The notes beneath the pieces are model-generated. The model saw nothing but the letters and a program-made list of their open reading frames with translations. It was not told where the DNA came from and searched no databases. A stretch of DNA of 64,000 nucleotides from Dactylosporangium roseum (GTDB lineage: Bacteria; Actinomycetota; Actinomycetes; Mycobacteriales; Micromonosporaceae), in contig NZ_CP073721.1 of NCBI RefSeq assembly GCF_025264685.1, forward strand, positions 3,339,001 to 3,403,000, given 5' to 3'. The position numbers and the translations under genes were made by a program. Below, piece by piece: positions 24,485 to 32,631 of this stretch; within the stretch, counting starts at the first letter, position 1; every line of letters starts with the position of its first letter.

Positions 24485-25627
24485 ATGTTCGATCTCGTCC
24501 TTACCGGTGGCACCGTTGTAGATCCCGCTTCCGGTACCAACACGCGCTGCGACGTCGCGATCAGCGGCACCCAGATCAGCGCGATCGGCCCGGACCTGGC
24601 GATGCGAGGCGTACAGATTCTGGACTGCACCGGTTCCACCGTGGTTCCCGGCCTGGTCGAGGGTCACAGCCACATCTTCCAACACGTGTCGAAGGTTGGC
24701 GCGCCGGCCGATGAAGCCCACCTGCGTCGCGGTGTCGTCGCGGTGGCCGACGCCGGTACCGCGGGCGCGTCAACGTTCTCCGCGTTCCGTAAGCTGGTCG
24801 TCGAGCGCAACGACCTACGCATCGTCAACTTCCTCAATGTGTCGGTGCTCGGGCTGATCGACTTCCGCTTCGGCGAGTTGATGAACCCGGACACGCTCGT
24901 GGTCGAGGATGCCCTGGCGACCGCGGCGGAGAACCCGGATGTGGTGCGCGGCTTCAAGATTCGCCTCTCCGAGGATGTCGTCGGGCCCAATTGGGAGGCG
25001 TTACTCAAGAAGTCGATCGTACTGGCTGAGCAGGCACGGCTGCCGCTCATGGTGCACATCGGTGAAACCGAGGCGCCGCTGCCCGTGGTCCTGGACTATC
25101 TGCGCGCCGGCGACATCGTCGCGCACTGCTACACCGGCAAGCCGCATGGCATCCTCGACGGCGACAGGGTGCTGCCCGAGGTGATCGCGGCACGCGAGCG
25201 GGGCGTGCTGTTCGACTCGGCACACGGCAAGAGCAACCTCAGCTTCGAGGTGGCCCGGCGCGCGATCAGCGCCGGCTTCCTGCCCGACATCCTCAGCTCG
25301 GACACCAGCGCCCGAAACTGGCGCGGCCCGGTCTTCGACCTGCTCACCAGCATCTCGAAGCTGGTCGCGCTCGGCGCGCCGTTGGAGGAGTGCATCCGTC
25401 GCGCGACGACCGCACCCGCGGCCCTGCTCGGCCTGGACACTGAGGGTTACGGCCGGCTCGAAGTCGGTGGTCGGGCGGACGTCACGGTGCTGACCGAGAC
25501 GAGTGAGGTCGAGCTGCCCGATGCTGCCGGCAACTCCATCGTCGCGCCGCGCCTGGAGCCGACCATCGTCATCCACAACGGTGCCAGGGTACAGACCGTC
25601 CCGTGGCGAGGCGGCGCTTCGACGTGA
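24485..25627 (+). CDS. Amidohydrolase/deacetylase-family metallohydrolase
   Basis: The 380-aa enzyme resembles the dihydroorotase-like amidohydrolase/deacetylase group: GHSHIF with the first two metal His, the probable carboxylated Lys in RGFKIRLS, then LMVHIGE, VAHCYTGKPHG, FDSAHGKSN and LSSDTSARN. The ATG at 24485 is chosen; GTG at 24464 with GTGAGG six nt upstream is an equally reasonable start. Relatives often sit beside pyridoxal-dependent and aldolase genes, as here. The GTGA junction couples it to the aldolase. Confidence 0.85.
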   Translation: MFDLVLTGGTVVDPASGTNTRCDVAISGTQISAIGPDLAMRGVQILDCTGSTVVPGLVEGHSHIFQHVSKVGAPADEAHLRRGVVAVADAGTAGASTFSAFRKLVVERNDLRIVNFLNVSVLGLIDFRFGELMNPDTLVVEDALATAAENPDVVRGFKIRLSEDVVGPNWEALLKKSIVLAEQARLPLMVHIGETEAPLPVVLDYLRAGDIVAHCYTGKPHGILDGDRVLPEVIAARERGVLFDSAHGKSNLSFEVARRAISAGFLPDILSSDTSARNWRGPVFDLLTSISKLVALGAPLEECIRRATTAPAALLGLDTEGYGRLEVGGRADVTVLTETSEVELPDAAGNSIVAPRLEPTIVIHNGARVQTVPWRGGAST

Positions 25628-26391
25628 GTTCGGTCCACGAGCGCCGACGCGCCCTGAGGTCCGAACTGACGGCTGGCCGCCGCCTGGTCGGCACCTTCGT
25701 GAAGCTGGCCAACGCTGATATCGTCGAAATGGCGGCGGCCGCGGGCTTCCAGTTCGTCGTCGTCGACCTCGAACACTCGACGCTCACCGAGGTGGACGCG
25801 CTGGGACTGGTCAGGCACGCGGACGCAGGTGGCGTGCCGGCGCTGGTCCGGGTCCCGGCCGTCGATCCGCCGCTGATCGCGCGGCTCCTGGAGAACGGGG
25901 CGGTTGGCATCCAGCTATCGATGCTGCGTACCGCCGAGCAGGCACGTCGTCTGATGGCCGCGACACACTTCGCCCCGTCCGGTGAACGATCGGTCAGCCT
26001 CGCCAATCGGGTGGCCGGCTTCGGCGCTACTTCACTGCGGGATTTCCTGCAGTTGGAGGCCGAGGCTCCGCCGTTGCTGGTCGGGCAGATCGAAACCGGG
26101 ATTGCCGAGCCGTGGCCGGACGTGCTCCACGGTCTGGACGTGGCGTTCGTCGGCACCACCGACCTGTCGGTGAACCTGGGGCTGCCGTCCATTGGCGAGC
26201 TGTCAGCGGCGGTGGAGCGGGTGAGGTTGGCCGCGGAGGCGGCGGGTGTGGCGTTCGGCGGCTGGTCCGCGAGCTTGAGCGCCGCCCCGGCGCAGGGACT
26301 GGCGGAGGCCGGGTACTTGGTCGTCGGGTCGGACCTGCAGATCCTCGCGGCGGGCCTGCGGGCCGCGTTGTCACCGGAGGGCGGCAACTGA
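25624..26391 (+). CDS. HpaI/HpcH-type 2-oxo-3-hydroxyacid aldolase
   Basis: The 255-aa class II aldolase has FVVVDLEHST, LVRVPAVDPPLIARLLENGA, the metal-binding Glu in VGQIETG and GTTDLSVNLG with the metal Asp. It cleaves 4-hydroxy-2-oxo acids to pyruvate and an aldehyde, a classic last step of meta-cleavage pathways. The GTG at 25624 overlaps the previous stop as GTGA; GTG at 25603 would add seven residues. It is shorter in the active-site loop DHLQASMG-equivalent region (here LSMLRTAEQ, without the usual Lys/Arg-Tyr-Pro signature), so the exact substrate may differ. Confidence 0.82.
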   Translation: MSSVHERRRALRSELTAGRRLVGTFVKLANADIVEMAAAAGFQFVVVDLEHSTLTEVDALGLVRHADAGGVPALVRVPAVDPPLIARLLENGAVGIQLSMLRTAEQARRLMAATHFAPSGERSVSLANRVAGFGATSLRDFLQLEAEAPPLLVGQIETGIAEPWPDVLHGLDVAFVGTTDLSVNLGLPSIGELSAAVERVRLAAEAAGVAFGGWSASLSAAPAQGLAEAGYLVVGSDLQILAAGLRAALSPEGGN

Positions 26392-26463
26392 CGGAGGTCG
26401 TCACAGACGCCATAACGATGTCCTCCTTGTCGGAGTTACACCGTTTTCACGACACTCCCGCGT

Positions 26464-26484
26464 GGACTGTCAACTTGACAGTCC
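26464..26484. repeat. 21-nt near-perfect palindrome between convergent genes
   Basis: GGACTGTCAA (26464-26473) and TTGACAGTCC (26475-26484) are perfect arms around a single C. It lies between the aldolase and the PIN-domain gene at the boundary of the catabolic and conflict islands. It could be an operator or a recombination site; it is too compact for a normal terminator. Confidence 0.55.
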
Positions 26485-26504
26485 CCGCTCGCGGGCTGGG
26501 TTCG

Positions 26505-27083
26505 TTATTCCCAGGGACCAAGGGCACGGCGGAGTACATCTTGCGACGTCAGTGCGACCCGCATGCGGGTATGGGTTCGGAGGGTATCCAGGTACAGGTC
26601 GACCGTCTCTGTCGTTACCGCTCCTCGGGCGAGAAGCTCACTGAGGACACCGACTGTCGAAGACGCCCGGACCCCGTGCCGGTTGCGGGCGACTGCGCGG
26701 GCGCCGTGGTCGTCGCTGATCAGGCGGCCGGTACCGCTGGCAGCCAACAAGTGGATACTGGATGCCTCACCCAGGTGGTCGAGGTTGTCGTCTTCACTGC
26801 CGAGCGCGACTTCTGTCTGGATATCGGCAATCGCGATCTGATCATCGACATCGAGGATGTCAATGGGTGCGGGGAGCCAACTCCTCGCCCAGTTGTTGGC
26901 ACGACCAGCCTGCGGGTGAGGTGGCTTCTTCGACCGCTGCCGAGTCAGTTCCGCCTGCACGGCGCGGGTCCAACCGATGCGACCGGCGAAGCGGGTCTTG
27001 AACAACGTAGCGACGGGTGAGCAGTACGACAGGTTGATGATGGAACAGGTGTCGAGGAGTAGCGGTGGCGGCGTCGGGGTCAC
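26505..27083 (-). CDS. PIN-domain nuclease-like protein
   Basis: The 192-aa protein starts with LLLDTCSIINL, the first PIN acidic residue, followed by a conserved Glu in VQAELTR, an acidic cluster in LDHLGEASSIHLLA and paired Asp in GRLISDDHGARAVA. This is the four-acid arrangement of PIN RNases found in toxin-antitoxin loci. Its start overlaps the stop of the XRE-ImmA gene as ATGA, so they are made together. A toxin role controlled by that partner is likely but inferred. Confidence 0.75.
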   Translation of the reverse strand: MTPTPPPLLLDTCSIINLSYCSPVATLFKTRFAGRIGWTRAVQAELTRQRSKKPPHPQAGRANNWARSWLPAPIDILDVDDQIAIADIQTEVALGSEDDNLDHLGEASSIHLLAASGTGRLISDDHGARAVARNRHGVRASSTVGVLSELLARGAVTTETVDLYLDTLRTHTRMRVALTSQDVLRRALGPWE

Positions 27084-28249
27084 AGGTCGCCCATGTCGTC
27101 CTGCACGACGGGGGGCGTGATCCCCTCGGCGGCCAAGCGCTCGTATAGCAGGTCCGCGTCCTCGTCGAGCAGCGAGGCGAGGACACCGAGGCCGACCTTG
27201 CCGCTGCGGTAGCCATGCTGCGCTGCCGAGAGCAGCCGTGGCGGAACGCGGCGAGTCTCGTCTGGCTGGGTGAGCTCCGCGGGGGAGGGATCACCAGCAG
27301 TGCGCAGCACGCTGGTCGGAGTGCGCTGCAGCGCTGCGCCGCGCTGCGCCGTGCTGATGAGCTTGACGGCAGGATCGGTAAGGCGATGAAGCAACGCGGT
27401 GTAACTCACACCGAACTCGCGCATCAGTTCGGCGATGACGATGTCATCAATGGCGCGACCGTTGACGACGTCACGCAGCCCGTCGGCTGGCATGAGCAAA
27501 CCAGCGGCGAACGAGTTGGCACGCCGCTCTGATGGAGTACTGGCTGCGAAGACGTCGCTTTCGATGATGACCTCGCGGGGATCCGCCAGCAGGTGATGAG
27601 CGAGCTCGTGAGCAGCCGTGAATCGCTGATGTCCTACCGGGAAGGAGGAACTTATCAGCATCATTGCGGTGTCCGTGCCATGCGCGCACAACCCGCTGAC
27701 GACCTTGCCGACAGGCCATGTGACGGCACTCATTCCGAAGTGCCGCTCGACAAGAGCGGCCAGATCGCCGATCGGGGCTCGACCCAGCCCCAGACGTTCT
27801 CTGACGATGCCTGCCAGTCGAGTCCCGCAGCCCACCGTGGCGACCTTTGCGAGCCCTTCAGCCTGGACCTGTTCCACAACTGCGGTCCCTGCCGCCGAAC
27901 GGCCAACCGCCGGCAGGCCAACAGCATCTCCCAGCGCTGCTTCGACTTCGAGTACCTGCCGCACACGCCGCCGAGCCGGAGCGGTCTCGTCTTGCCCCGG
28001 CGACGTCGTCATCACGCGGGCGGCGAGCGCAAGACTGCCCCTTCGCTCCACCCCGAGAACCTCCGCCAACGTGACGCCGAGCGCGTCCGCGACCAGTGCG
28101 ATCTCGCTGACGTCAAGCTTCCGGACACCGCTTTCGATCTTCGATACTTGTGACTTGGTCAGGCCGAGTGCATGGCCGAGCTGCTCCCCGGTAAGTCCCT
28201 TGACGCTCCGGAGGGCCGCGATCCGCCCACCGACAGAGTTGGTGCCCAT
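27080..28249 (-). CDS. XRE helix-turn-helix/ImmA-IrrE metallopeptidase fusion
   Basis: The 389-aa protein has an N-terminal XRE DNA-binding domain (about residues 8-65: GEQLGHALGLTKSQVSKIESG) and a zinc metallopeptidase domain with HELAHHLL (His214, Glu215, His218) and downstream FAAGLLMPADG. Such Xre-COG2856 proteins act as regulators whose peptidase cleaves a repressor or toxin partner. It is encoded with a PIN protein. The 28250-28527 gap upstream has inverted repeats suitable for autoregulation. The C-terminal 70 residues have no recognised domain. Confidence 0.85.
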   Translation of the reverse strand: MGTNSVGGRIAALRSVKGLTGEQLGHALGLTKSQVSKIESGVRKLDVSEIALVADALGVTLAEVLGVERRGSLALAARVMTTSPGQDETAPARRRVRQVLEVEAALGDAVGLPAVGRSAAGTAVVEQVQAEGLAKVATVGCGTRLAGIVRERLGLGRAPIGDLAALVERHFGMSAVTWPVGKVVSGLCAHGTDTAMMLISSSFPVGHQRFTAAHELAHHLLADPREVIIESDVFAASTPSERRANSFAAGLLMPADGLRDVVNGRAIDDIVIAELMREFGVSYTALLHRLTDPAVKLISTAQRGAALQRTPTSVLRTAGDPSPAELTQPDETRRVPPRLLSAAQHGYRSGKVGLGVLASLLDEDADLLYERLAAEGITPPVVQDDMGDL

Positions 28250-28378
28250 GCAACCAATTGTGTCAGGTGGTTTCGATTATGGCAACCGACCGTCGGTCTG
28301 AGTTGCAGTCCGCGTCCGCCCAGGATGGGAACGTAGCCCTGGAAGGGCAACCAGTCTGGAAGATCGCTCGCTATCTCT

Positions 28379-28466
28379 GTAAACACCGGCTCGTGGTGAT
28401 GTGCAGTGAGGCTGCCTGCATGATCCAGGCGGAATTTCCAGACTCGTCGGTAGGTTCGGTGTTTAC
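28379..28466. promoter_or_regulatory. Widely spaced inverted repeat upstream of the XRE-ImmA gene
   Basis: GTAAACACCG at 28379-28388 is repeated in inverted form as CGGTGTTTAC at 28457-28466. The region is less GC-rich than its surroundings and lies 130-217 nt upstream of the XRE start, so it may be a looping operator. I see no gene in 28250-28527. Confidence 0.35.
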
Positions 28467-28527
28467 GAGATCCTGTTGCCTCTCGGTCGCCTACGAGCCG
28501 TCGCTGAGCCGGGCGGCATCGGATCCG

Positions 28528-29991
28528 CTACCCTCCAAGTCGCGGGCAGCGCACTGCTGGCTTGATCTTCGGTGGCACCTGCTCACACATTTCGTCTGGT
28601 TCTCCGAGCTGCTTCCAATAGCTGTCGGCGCCCCAAATCCAGTTGTCCTTCGCGTATCGGAGGATGACGTAACTTTCTCGGCTGACACCGGTGTCGTACC
28701 GGATCGTTGTCCACCCAGCGGCCCATCCGCCTTGACATGTGACGTCGACAGCTTTGACGGTGACGGCGGAACCTTCGAACACCGCGGTTCCGAGCCGGCT
28801 GGCGGTGGCGTCGAATTCGGCTTTGGAAAGGCACGGTTCCGTACGTTTCGCTATCGAGCTGCCAGTCGGTGATGCTGACGCGTCGGCGGGCAGGGGTGGC
28901 ATCACGATGGACGCCACGCTCGTGGCGATCTGCGTCCGTTTGTCAGCCATCTCGGTGAATAACGTGCCGCCGGCGGTCACGATTGCCTTGGTGGAGCGGC
29001 TGAGCTGCCGTATGGCGAGCAGCGGCCCCGCGTCGACGCTGACCCAGCGCTCCTTGTCGAGCCGCCACAGGCTCTTGGCAAAGATTGTCTGCATGTCCTG
29101 CGCCCAGGGCAGGAAGCTCGCCGACTCGATGGTGGCGTAGAGGTTGCCGTCGCGGCCCCACCAGAGGTCGGACACCGTGATTGCCTCTCCGGCGGGCCCG
29201 TAGCCGGCGTGGAAGATCCCGGACTCGAGCTGTTGTGAGTCGACGAGCGCGGTGCGTGTGCCGGTCATTGGATCGACGATTGCGACGTCGATGTTTGCGG
29301 ATGCGGCCTCGTGCTGATATCCGCGCACGTACGCCAGCCGCTTGCCGTCCGGGGCGACGGCGGTGGCTCCGATGGTCCCTTCGTCGTCTAGTGCCTTCGC
29401 GGAGCCGTCCGCGGTGACCAGGAAAATCTCGGTGGTGTCCCCAGCATCTTCGTATTGCCGGCTGACCAGGAAGCGGTCACCCGTGCCGGCGTGGACGCGC
29501 AACGTCGAGTCGCTGATTCCCTGCTCGTGGTGTGCCGTGTATTCGGCGGTCTCCGGCAGCCGGATGACAACCGGCGCCGCGCCCGACGTCGTGCCGCCGG
29601 CCACGGTAACAAGCTTGCCCGTGCGCTCGACCCAGGCGAAGCCGTCCGGTCCGGCGGGCACCGCGTCGTCGCATCCGCCGCACGGCAGGTCGAATCGGCT
29701 GCCGTCGCCGGTGTCTACGACGACGACTCGGGCGGTGGGCTGGCCGGATCGTTCGACAGCTATCAGGCGGCGGCCATCGGTGGTGAGGCGCGGATCCGTG
29801 AAGGTTCCGGCCACGCGATGCGTCACCTGATCGCCAACCACGATGCCGAGTTCGCCGGTAGCCCGGTACGCGTACAGGGCCGGTGGTTCGGGTCGCGCAT
29901 TCTCCCCAGCGGGCCAATACCACCAAAGTGCGCCAGCCGCTGCGATCGCGACAACGGCGGTGATAGTCATTGAACGACCACGATGCGGCAT
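28528..29991 (-). CDS. Membrane-anchored TolB-like beta-propeller protein
   Basis: The 487-aa protein starts at ATG 29991 with GAGGAG five nt upstream. It has one N-terminal membrane helix (TITAVVAIAAAGALWWYW) and then repeated propeller blades (LTTDGRRLIAV, VAPDGKRLAYVRG and similar), placing the bulk outside the cell. The last 150 residues contain four Cys and an NTF2-like pattern (SYVILRYAKDNWIWG). No enzyme motif is seen. It is divergent from the hydrolase-caspase operon, whose last two genes also encode propellers, so a shared role is likely. Confidence 0.65.
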   Translation of the reverse strand: MPHRGRSMTITAVVAIAAAGALWWYWPAGENARPEPPALYAYRATGELGIVVGDQVTHRVAGTFTDPRLTTDGRRLIAVERSGQPTARVVVVDTGDGSRFDLPCGGCDDAVPAGPDGFAWVERTGKLVTVAGGTTSGAAPVVIRLPETAEYTAHHEQGISDSTLRVHAGTGDRFLVSRQYEDAGDTTEIFLVTADGSAKALDDEGTIGATAVAPDGKRLAYVRGYQHEAASANIDVAIVDPMTGTRTALVDSQQLESGIFHAGYGPAGEAITVSDLWWGRDGNLYATIESASFLPWAQDMQTIFAKSLWRLDKERWVSVDAGPLLAIRQLSRSTKAIVTAGGTLFTEMADKRTQIATSVASIVMPPLPADASASPTGSSIAKRTEPCLSKAEFDATASRLGTAVFEGSAVTVKAVDVTCQGGWAAGWTTIRYDTGVSRESYVILRYAKDNWIWGADSYWKQLGEPDEMCEQVPPKIKPAVRCPRLGG

Positions 29992-30283
29992 GCGACTCCT
30001 CGCGCTGGCTGTGGCCCAGACGGTAGTGCCGCGCCCAGGGCGCAGCTTCAGCCGTTCGGGCACTGCGTATTGCTCGTCAGACCGCGGATCCTGACGATGG
30101 CCCCGCTCGATGTCGGCATCATCGCGCCGAAACGGCAATCGACCTTGGTGACTCGGACGATAGCGCTTCCGCCGTGCCGTTAGGGCGGGTATGAGTGACC
30201 ACTGGCCGATCAACCGATGCAGTCTGTTGAAGCGATCCATACGATCAGTCACCAAATTGCTGGATCTCGGCTGGAAGTTGGCC

Positions 30284-31486
30284 ATGCCTCTTGTGTATGT
30301 GCACGGCGTCGGCAACCGCTGGGACGACGGCTATCAGCGGCGAAGTGAGCAACGGGACGGGCTGTTTCGGCAGTTCGTGTTTCCGGTCATCGGTGCGGAC
30401 CCGGCGGAGGCGATCCGCAGCCCGTTCTGGGGCGACCTTGGGGGCCACCTGCGGTGGTCGGGCTCGAGTTTCCCCACGAGCGGGAGCGAGGCCTTCGGCG
30501 ATGGCGAAGCAGACCTGATCGACGAGATCGCCGCAACCGAGCTGGCGATGGACTCGGACCGGTTCCTCGTCACCGTTGCACACCGGGATCTCGCTGACGC
30601 CGTCGACCTCCTGTTCAGCGTGTGCCCGATGCCGGTCAGCAGCGATGACATCGGGGCGGCCGCGGTGCAGTTGGTCGCCTATTGCACGTCCCGGGCACGC
30701 GCCGTCCCCGACGGCGATAGCCTTTCCCGCCATCCGTGGCTGGCCGAGGTGGAGGACGACGAAGACCTCATCGAACAACTGCTGCAGCACTCGACCGGGT
30801 GGAGCCTTGACCAGCACGGCGATCCGCGGCACACCGCGGCGCGCCGGCCCGCCGAGTCACTCAGTGCGGGCGGGGGCGCCTGGCTCAACGGCGGGCTCCG
30901 GTTGGTCCGGCGCGCGGCTATCGGCGCGCCGATGTCCACGGCGCTGCACGTGGCTCGCGCCATGGTTGGCGAGCGTGCGACAACGGTGGCCGCCGACGCG
31001 CTGGTCTACCTGAGCAGTCGCGGCGACGCCAATGCGCCCGGTGGCATCGTCCAGCGGGTGGCAGACGCCGTCGAAGAGGCGGCGCGAAAGCGTACCGATG
31101 ATCGGCCGCTCGTCGTCGTCGCGCACAGCCTGGGCGGGCTTATCACCTATGATGTGCTCTCCCATTACAGACCGGACCTGACGGTCGATGTGCTGGTAAC
31201 CGTCGGCAGCCAGGTTGGTCTGTTCGCGGAACTCGGCCTGCTGCGCTCCAGCGATCCGAGCCTGCCGACTGTCGAGCAGCCGCGCATCGACGTCCCACCG
31301 AACATCCGCAGGTGGTTGAACGTGGTCGACCGGGCCGATGTACTTGCGTTCAGGGCGGAGCCGGTGTTCCGGGCCGTACGGGACTTCGTGTACCCGTCCG
31401 CAGCCGTGTGGGCCCATGGCGCATACTTCCGCCAGCCGCACTTCCACGCGCGCCTCGCCCAGAGAATCCTTCGAGGCCCGCGATGA
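30284..31486 (+). CDS. Alpha/beta-hydrolase-like protein, first gene of the caspase/Lon operon
   Basis: The 400-aa protein begins MPLVYVHGVGNR, an oxyanion-type HGxG segment, and has the nucleophile elbow VVVAHSLGG with Ser282. A His late in the chain (QPHFHARL or WAHGAYF) could complete the triad. The ATG at 30284 is chosen because hydrolase homology begins there; an upstream ATG at 30191 is possible. It overlaps the caspase gene as ATGA. A lipase- or acyl-transferase-type effector is a reasonable guess; substrate unknown. Confidence 0.7.
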   Translation: MPLVYVHGVGNRWDDGYQRRSEQRDGLFRQFVFPVIGADPAEAIRSPFWGDLGGHLRWSGSSFPTSGSEAFGDGEADLIDEIAATELAMDSDRFLVTVAHRDLADAVDLLFSVCPMPVSSDDIGAAAVQLVAYCTSRARAVPDGDSLSRHPWLAEVEDDEDLIEQLLQHSTGWSLDQHGDPRHTAARRPAESLSAGGGAWLNGGLRLVRRAAIGAPMSTALHVARAMVGERATTVAADALVYLSSRGDANAPGGIVQRVADAVEEAARKRTDDRPLVVVAHSLGGLITYDVLSHYRPDLTVDVLVTVGSQVGLFAELGLLRSSDPSLPTVEQPRIDVPPNIRRWLNVVDRADVLAFRAEPVFRAVRDFVYPSAAVWAHGAYFRQPHFHARLAQRILRGPR

Positions 31487-32631
31487 CCACCGTCTTCGAG
31501 CACACCCGCGACCGCGGACAGATTCATGTGTTCGTGATCGGAGTCGACCTGTACCCGTACTGCGGCCGGTCCACGGTGCAGCAGGACGAGTGGCGGACAT
31601 TGGCGCGGAGCGTGAAACAGTTGTCGTCACCGTCGTTGTCGGCACTGACCATCACCGACTGGGCTATCGCCAACCAGCACGACGACACGCCGTACCAGCA
31701 CCCAGTCGGCAGCCTCGAGCTCGTCGTGTCGGCACTGGAACCGGTACGGGTCGATGCTGGACGAGATGCGGTGACTGTCGAACCAGCCACAACCGCCAAC
31801 GTGCAGGCCGCGTTCGATCGCTGGTACGACCGCTGCGACCGACGCGTCGACAACATCGCCCTGTTCTATTTCTGCGGGCACGGTCTGCGGGTAGGCAGCG
31901 ACGACATCCTCCTGCTGCAGGACTTCGCCGAGTCCAGGCATCGCATCTTCGACAACGCGGTCGACTTTCGCGAGACCTATCGGGCGATGGCGCAGTGCTC
32001 GGCACACATCCAGTGCTACTTCGTCGACGCGTGCCGGGATCTTCCGGATCGCCTGCTCGGCAAGGACGCTGCCCGAGCCCGGCCGCTCAAGCACGCGCTG
32101 CCGGGATCGCGGCGCCGCGACGGCCCGATCGTTTACTCGACCGTGCCCGGGCATCAGGCATGGGGAGAGCCGGACAGTCCGACCGTATTCGCCACCTCCG
32201 TTCGCCAGGCACTCGACGGGCTCGCGGCCGAGACGATCGAACGGGACTGGGAGGTGCGCACCTCAAACCTCGGCAAGACCGTTTCCCGCCTCATGCTGTG
32301 GAACGACCCGACAAACCGCGGAACACAGGTGGTGGACAGCGCCGGAATGGTGCTCGACGGTGTGGTGCGCAGGCTCACGGCGGCGCCAGTCGTGCCGTTC
32401 CGGGTGGGCTGCACGCCGCGAGCCGCACTGGAGGAGGCCCACCTGCGGCTCGCCGGCAACACGCATGCAGCCGAGCGGCCGCCCTCGGCGCAGGTGTGGC
32501 ACGACAGTGCACCGGCCGGCGCCTACAAGCTAAGCGCCGACTTTTCGCACAAGCGGTACGTGGCGGTCCCTGAGCTCCTTCACATCATGCCGCCGTACCG
32601 CGCGTACGACCTGCCGGTGCAGGCGACATGA
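31483..32631 (+). CDS. Caspase-like (C14) cysteine peptidase
   Basis: The 382-aa protein has the caspase fold landmarks: the opening strand QIHVFVIGVDLYPY, then ALFYFCGHGL with catalytic His133, and QCYFVDACRD with catalytic Cys184. Spacing and flanking strands match bacterial caspase-like proteins. The C-terminal 150 residues are unrelated to the peptidase and may bind partners. ATGA overlaps join it to the genes on both sides. Bacterial caspases in such operons act as effectors or activators in suicide-type conflict systems; the target here may be a neighbouring protein. Confidence 0.8.
   Translation: MTTVFEHTRDRGQIHVFVIGVDLYPYCGRSTVQQDEWRTLARSVKQLSSPSLSALTITDWAIANQHDDTPYQHPVGSLELVVSALEPVRVDAGRDAVTVEPATTANVQAAFDRWYDRCDRRVDNIALFYFCGHGLRVGSDDILLLQDFAESRHRIFDNAVDFRETYRAMAQCSAHIQCYFVDACRDLPDRLLGKDAARARPLKHALPGSRRRDGPIVYSTVPGHQAWGEPDSPTVFATSVRQALDGLAAETIERDWEVRTSNLGKTVSRLMLWNDPTNRGTQVVDSAGMVLDGVVRRLTAAPVVPFRVGCTPRAALEEAHLRLAGNTHAAERPPSAQVWHDSAPAGAYKLSADFSHKRYVAVPELLHIMPPYRAYDLPVQAT

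Noticed and set aside
27300..27360. Short GCTGCGCC-rich repeats
   Set aside because: They fall inside the XRE-ImmA coding sequence and encode an Ala/Arg/Gln stretch; no CRISPR-like or mobile structure.
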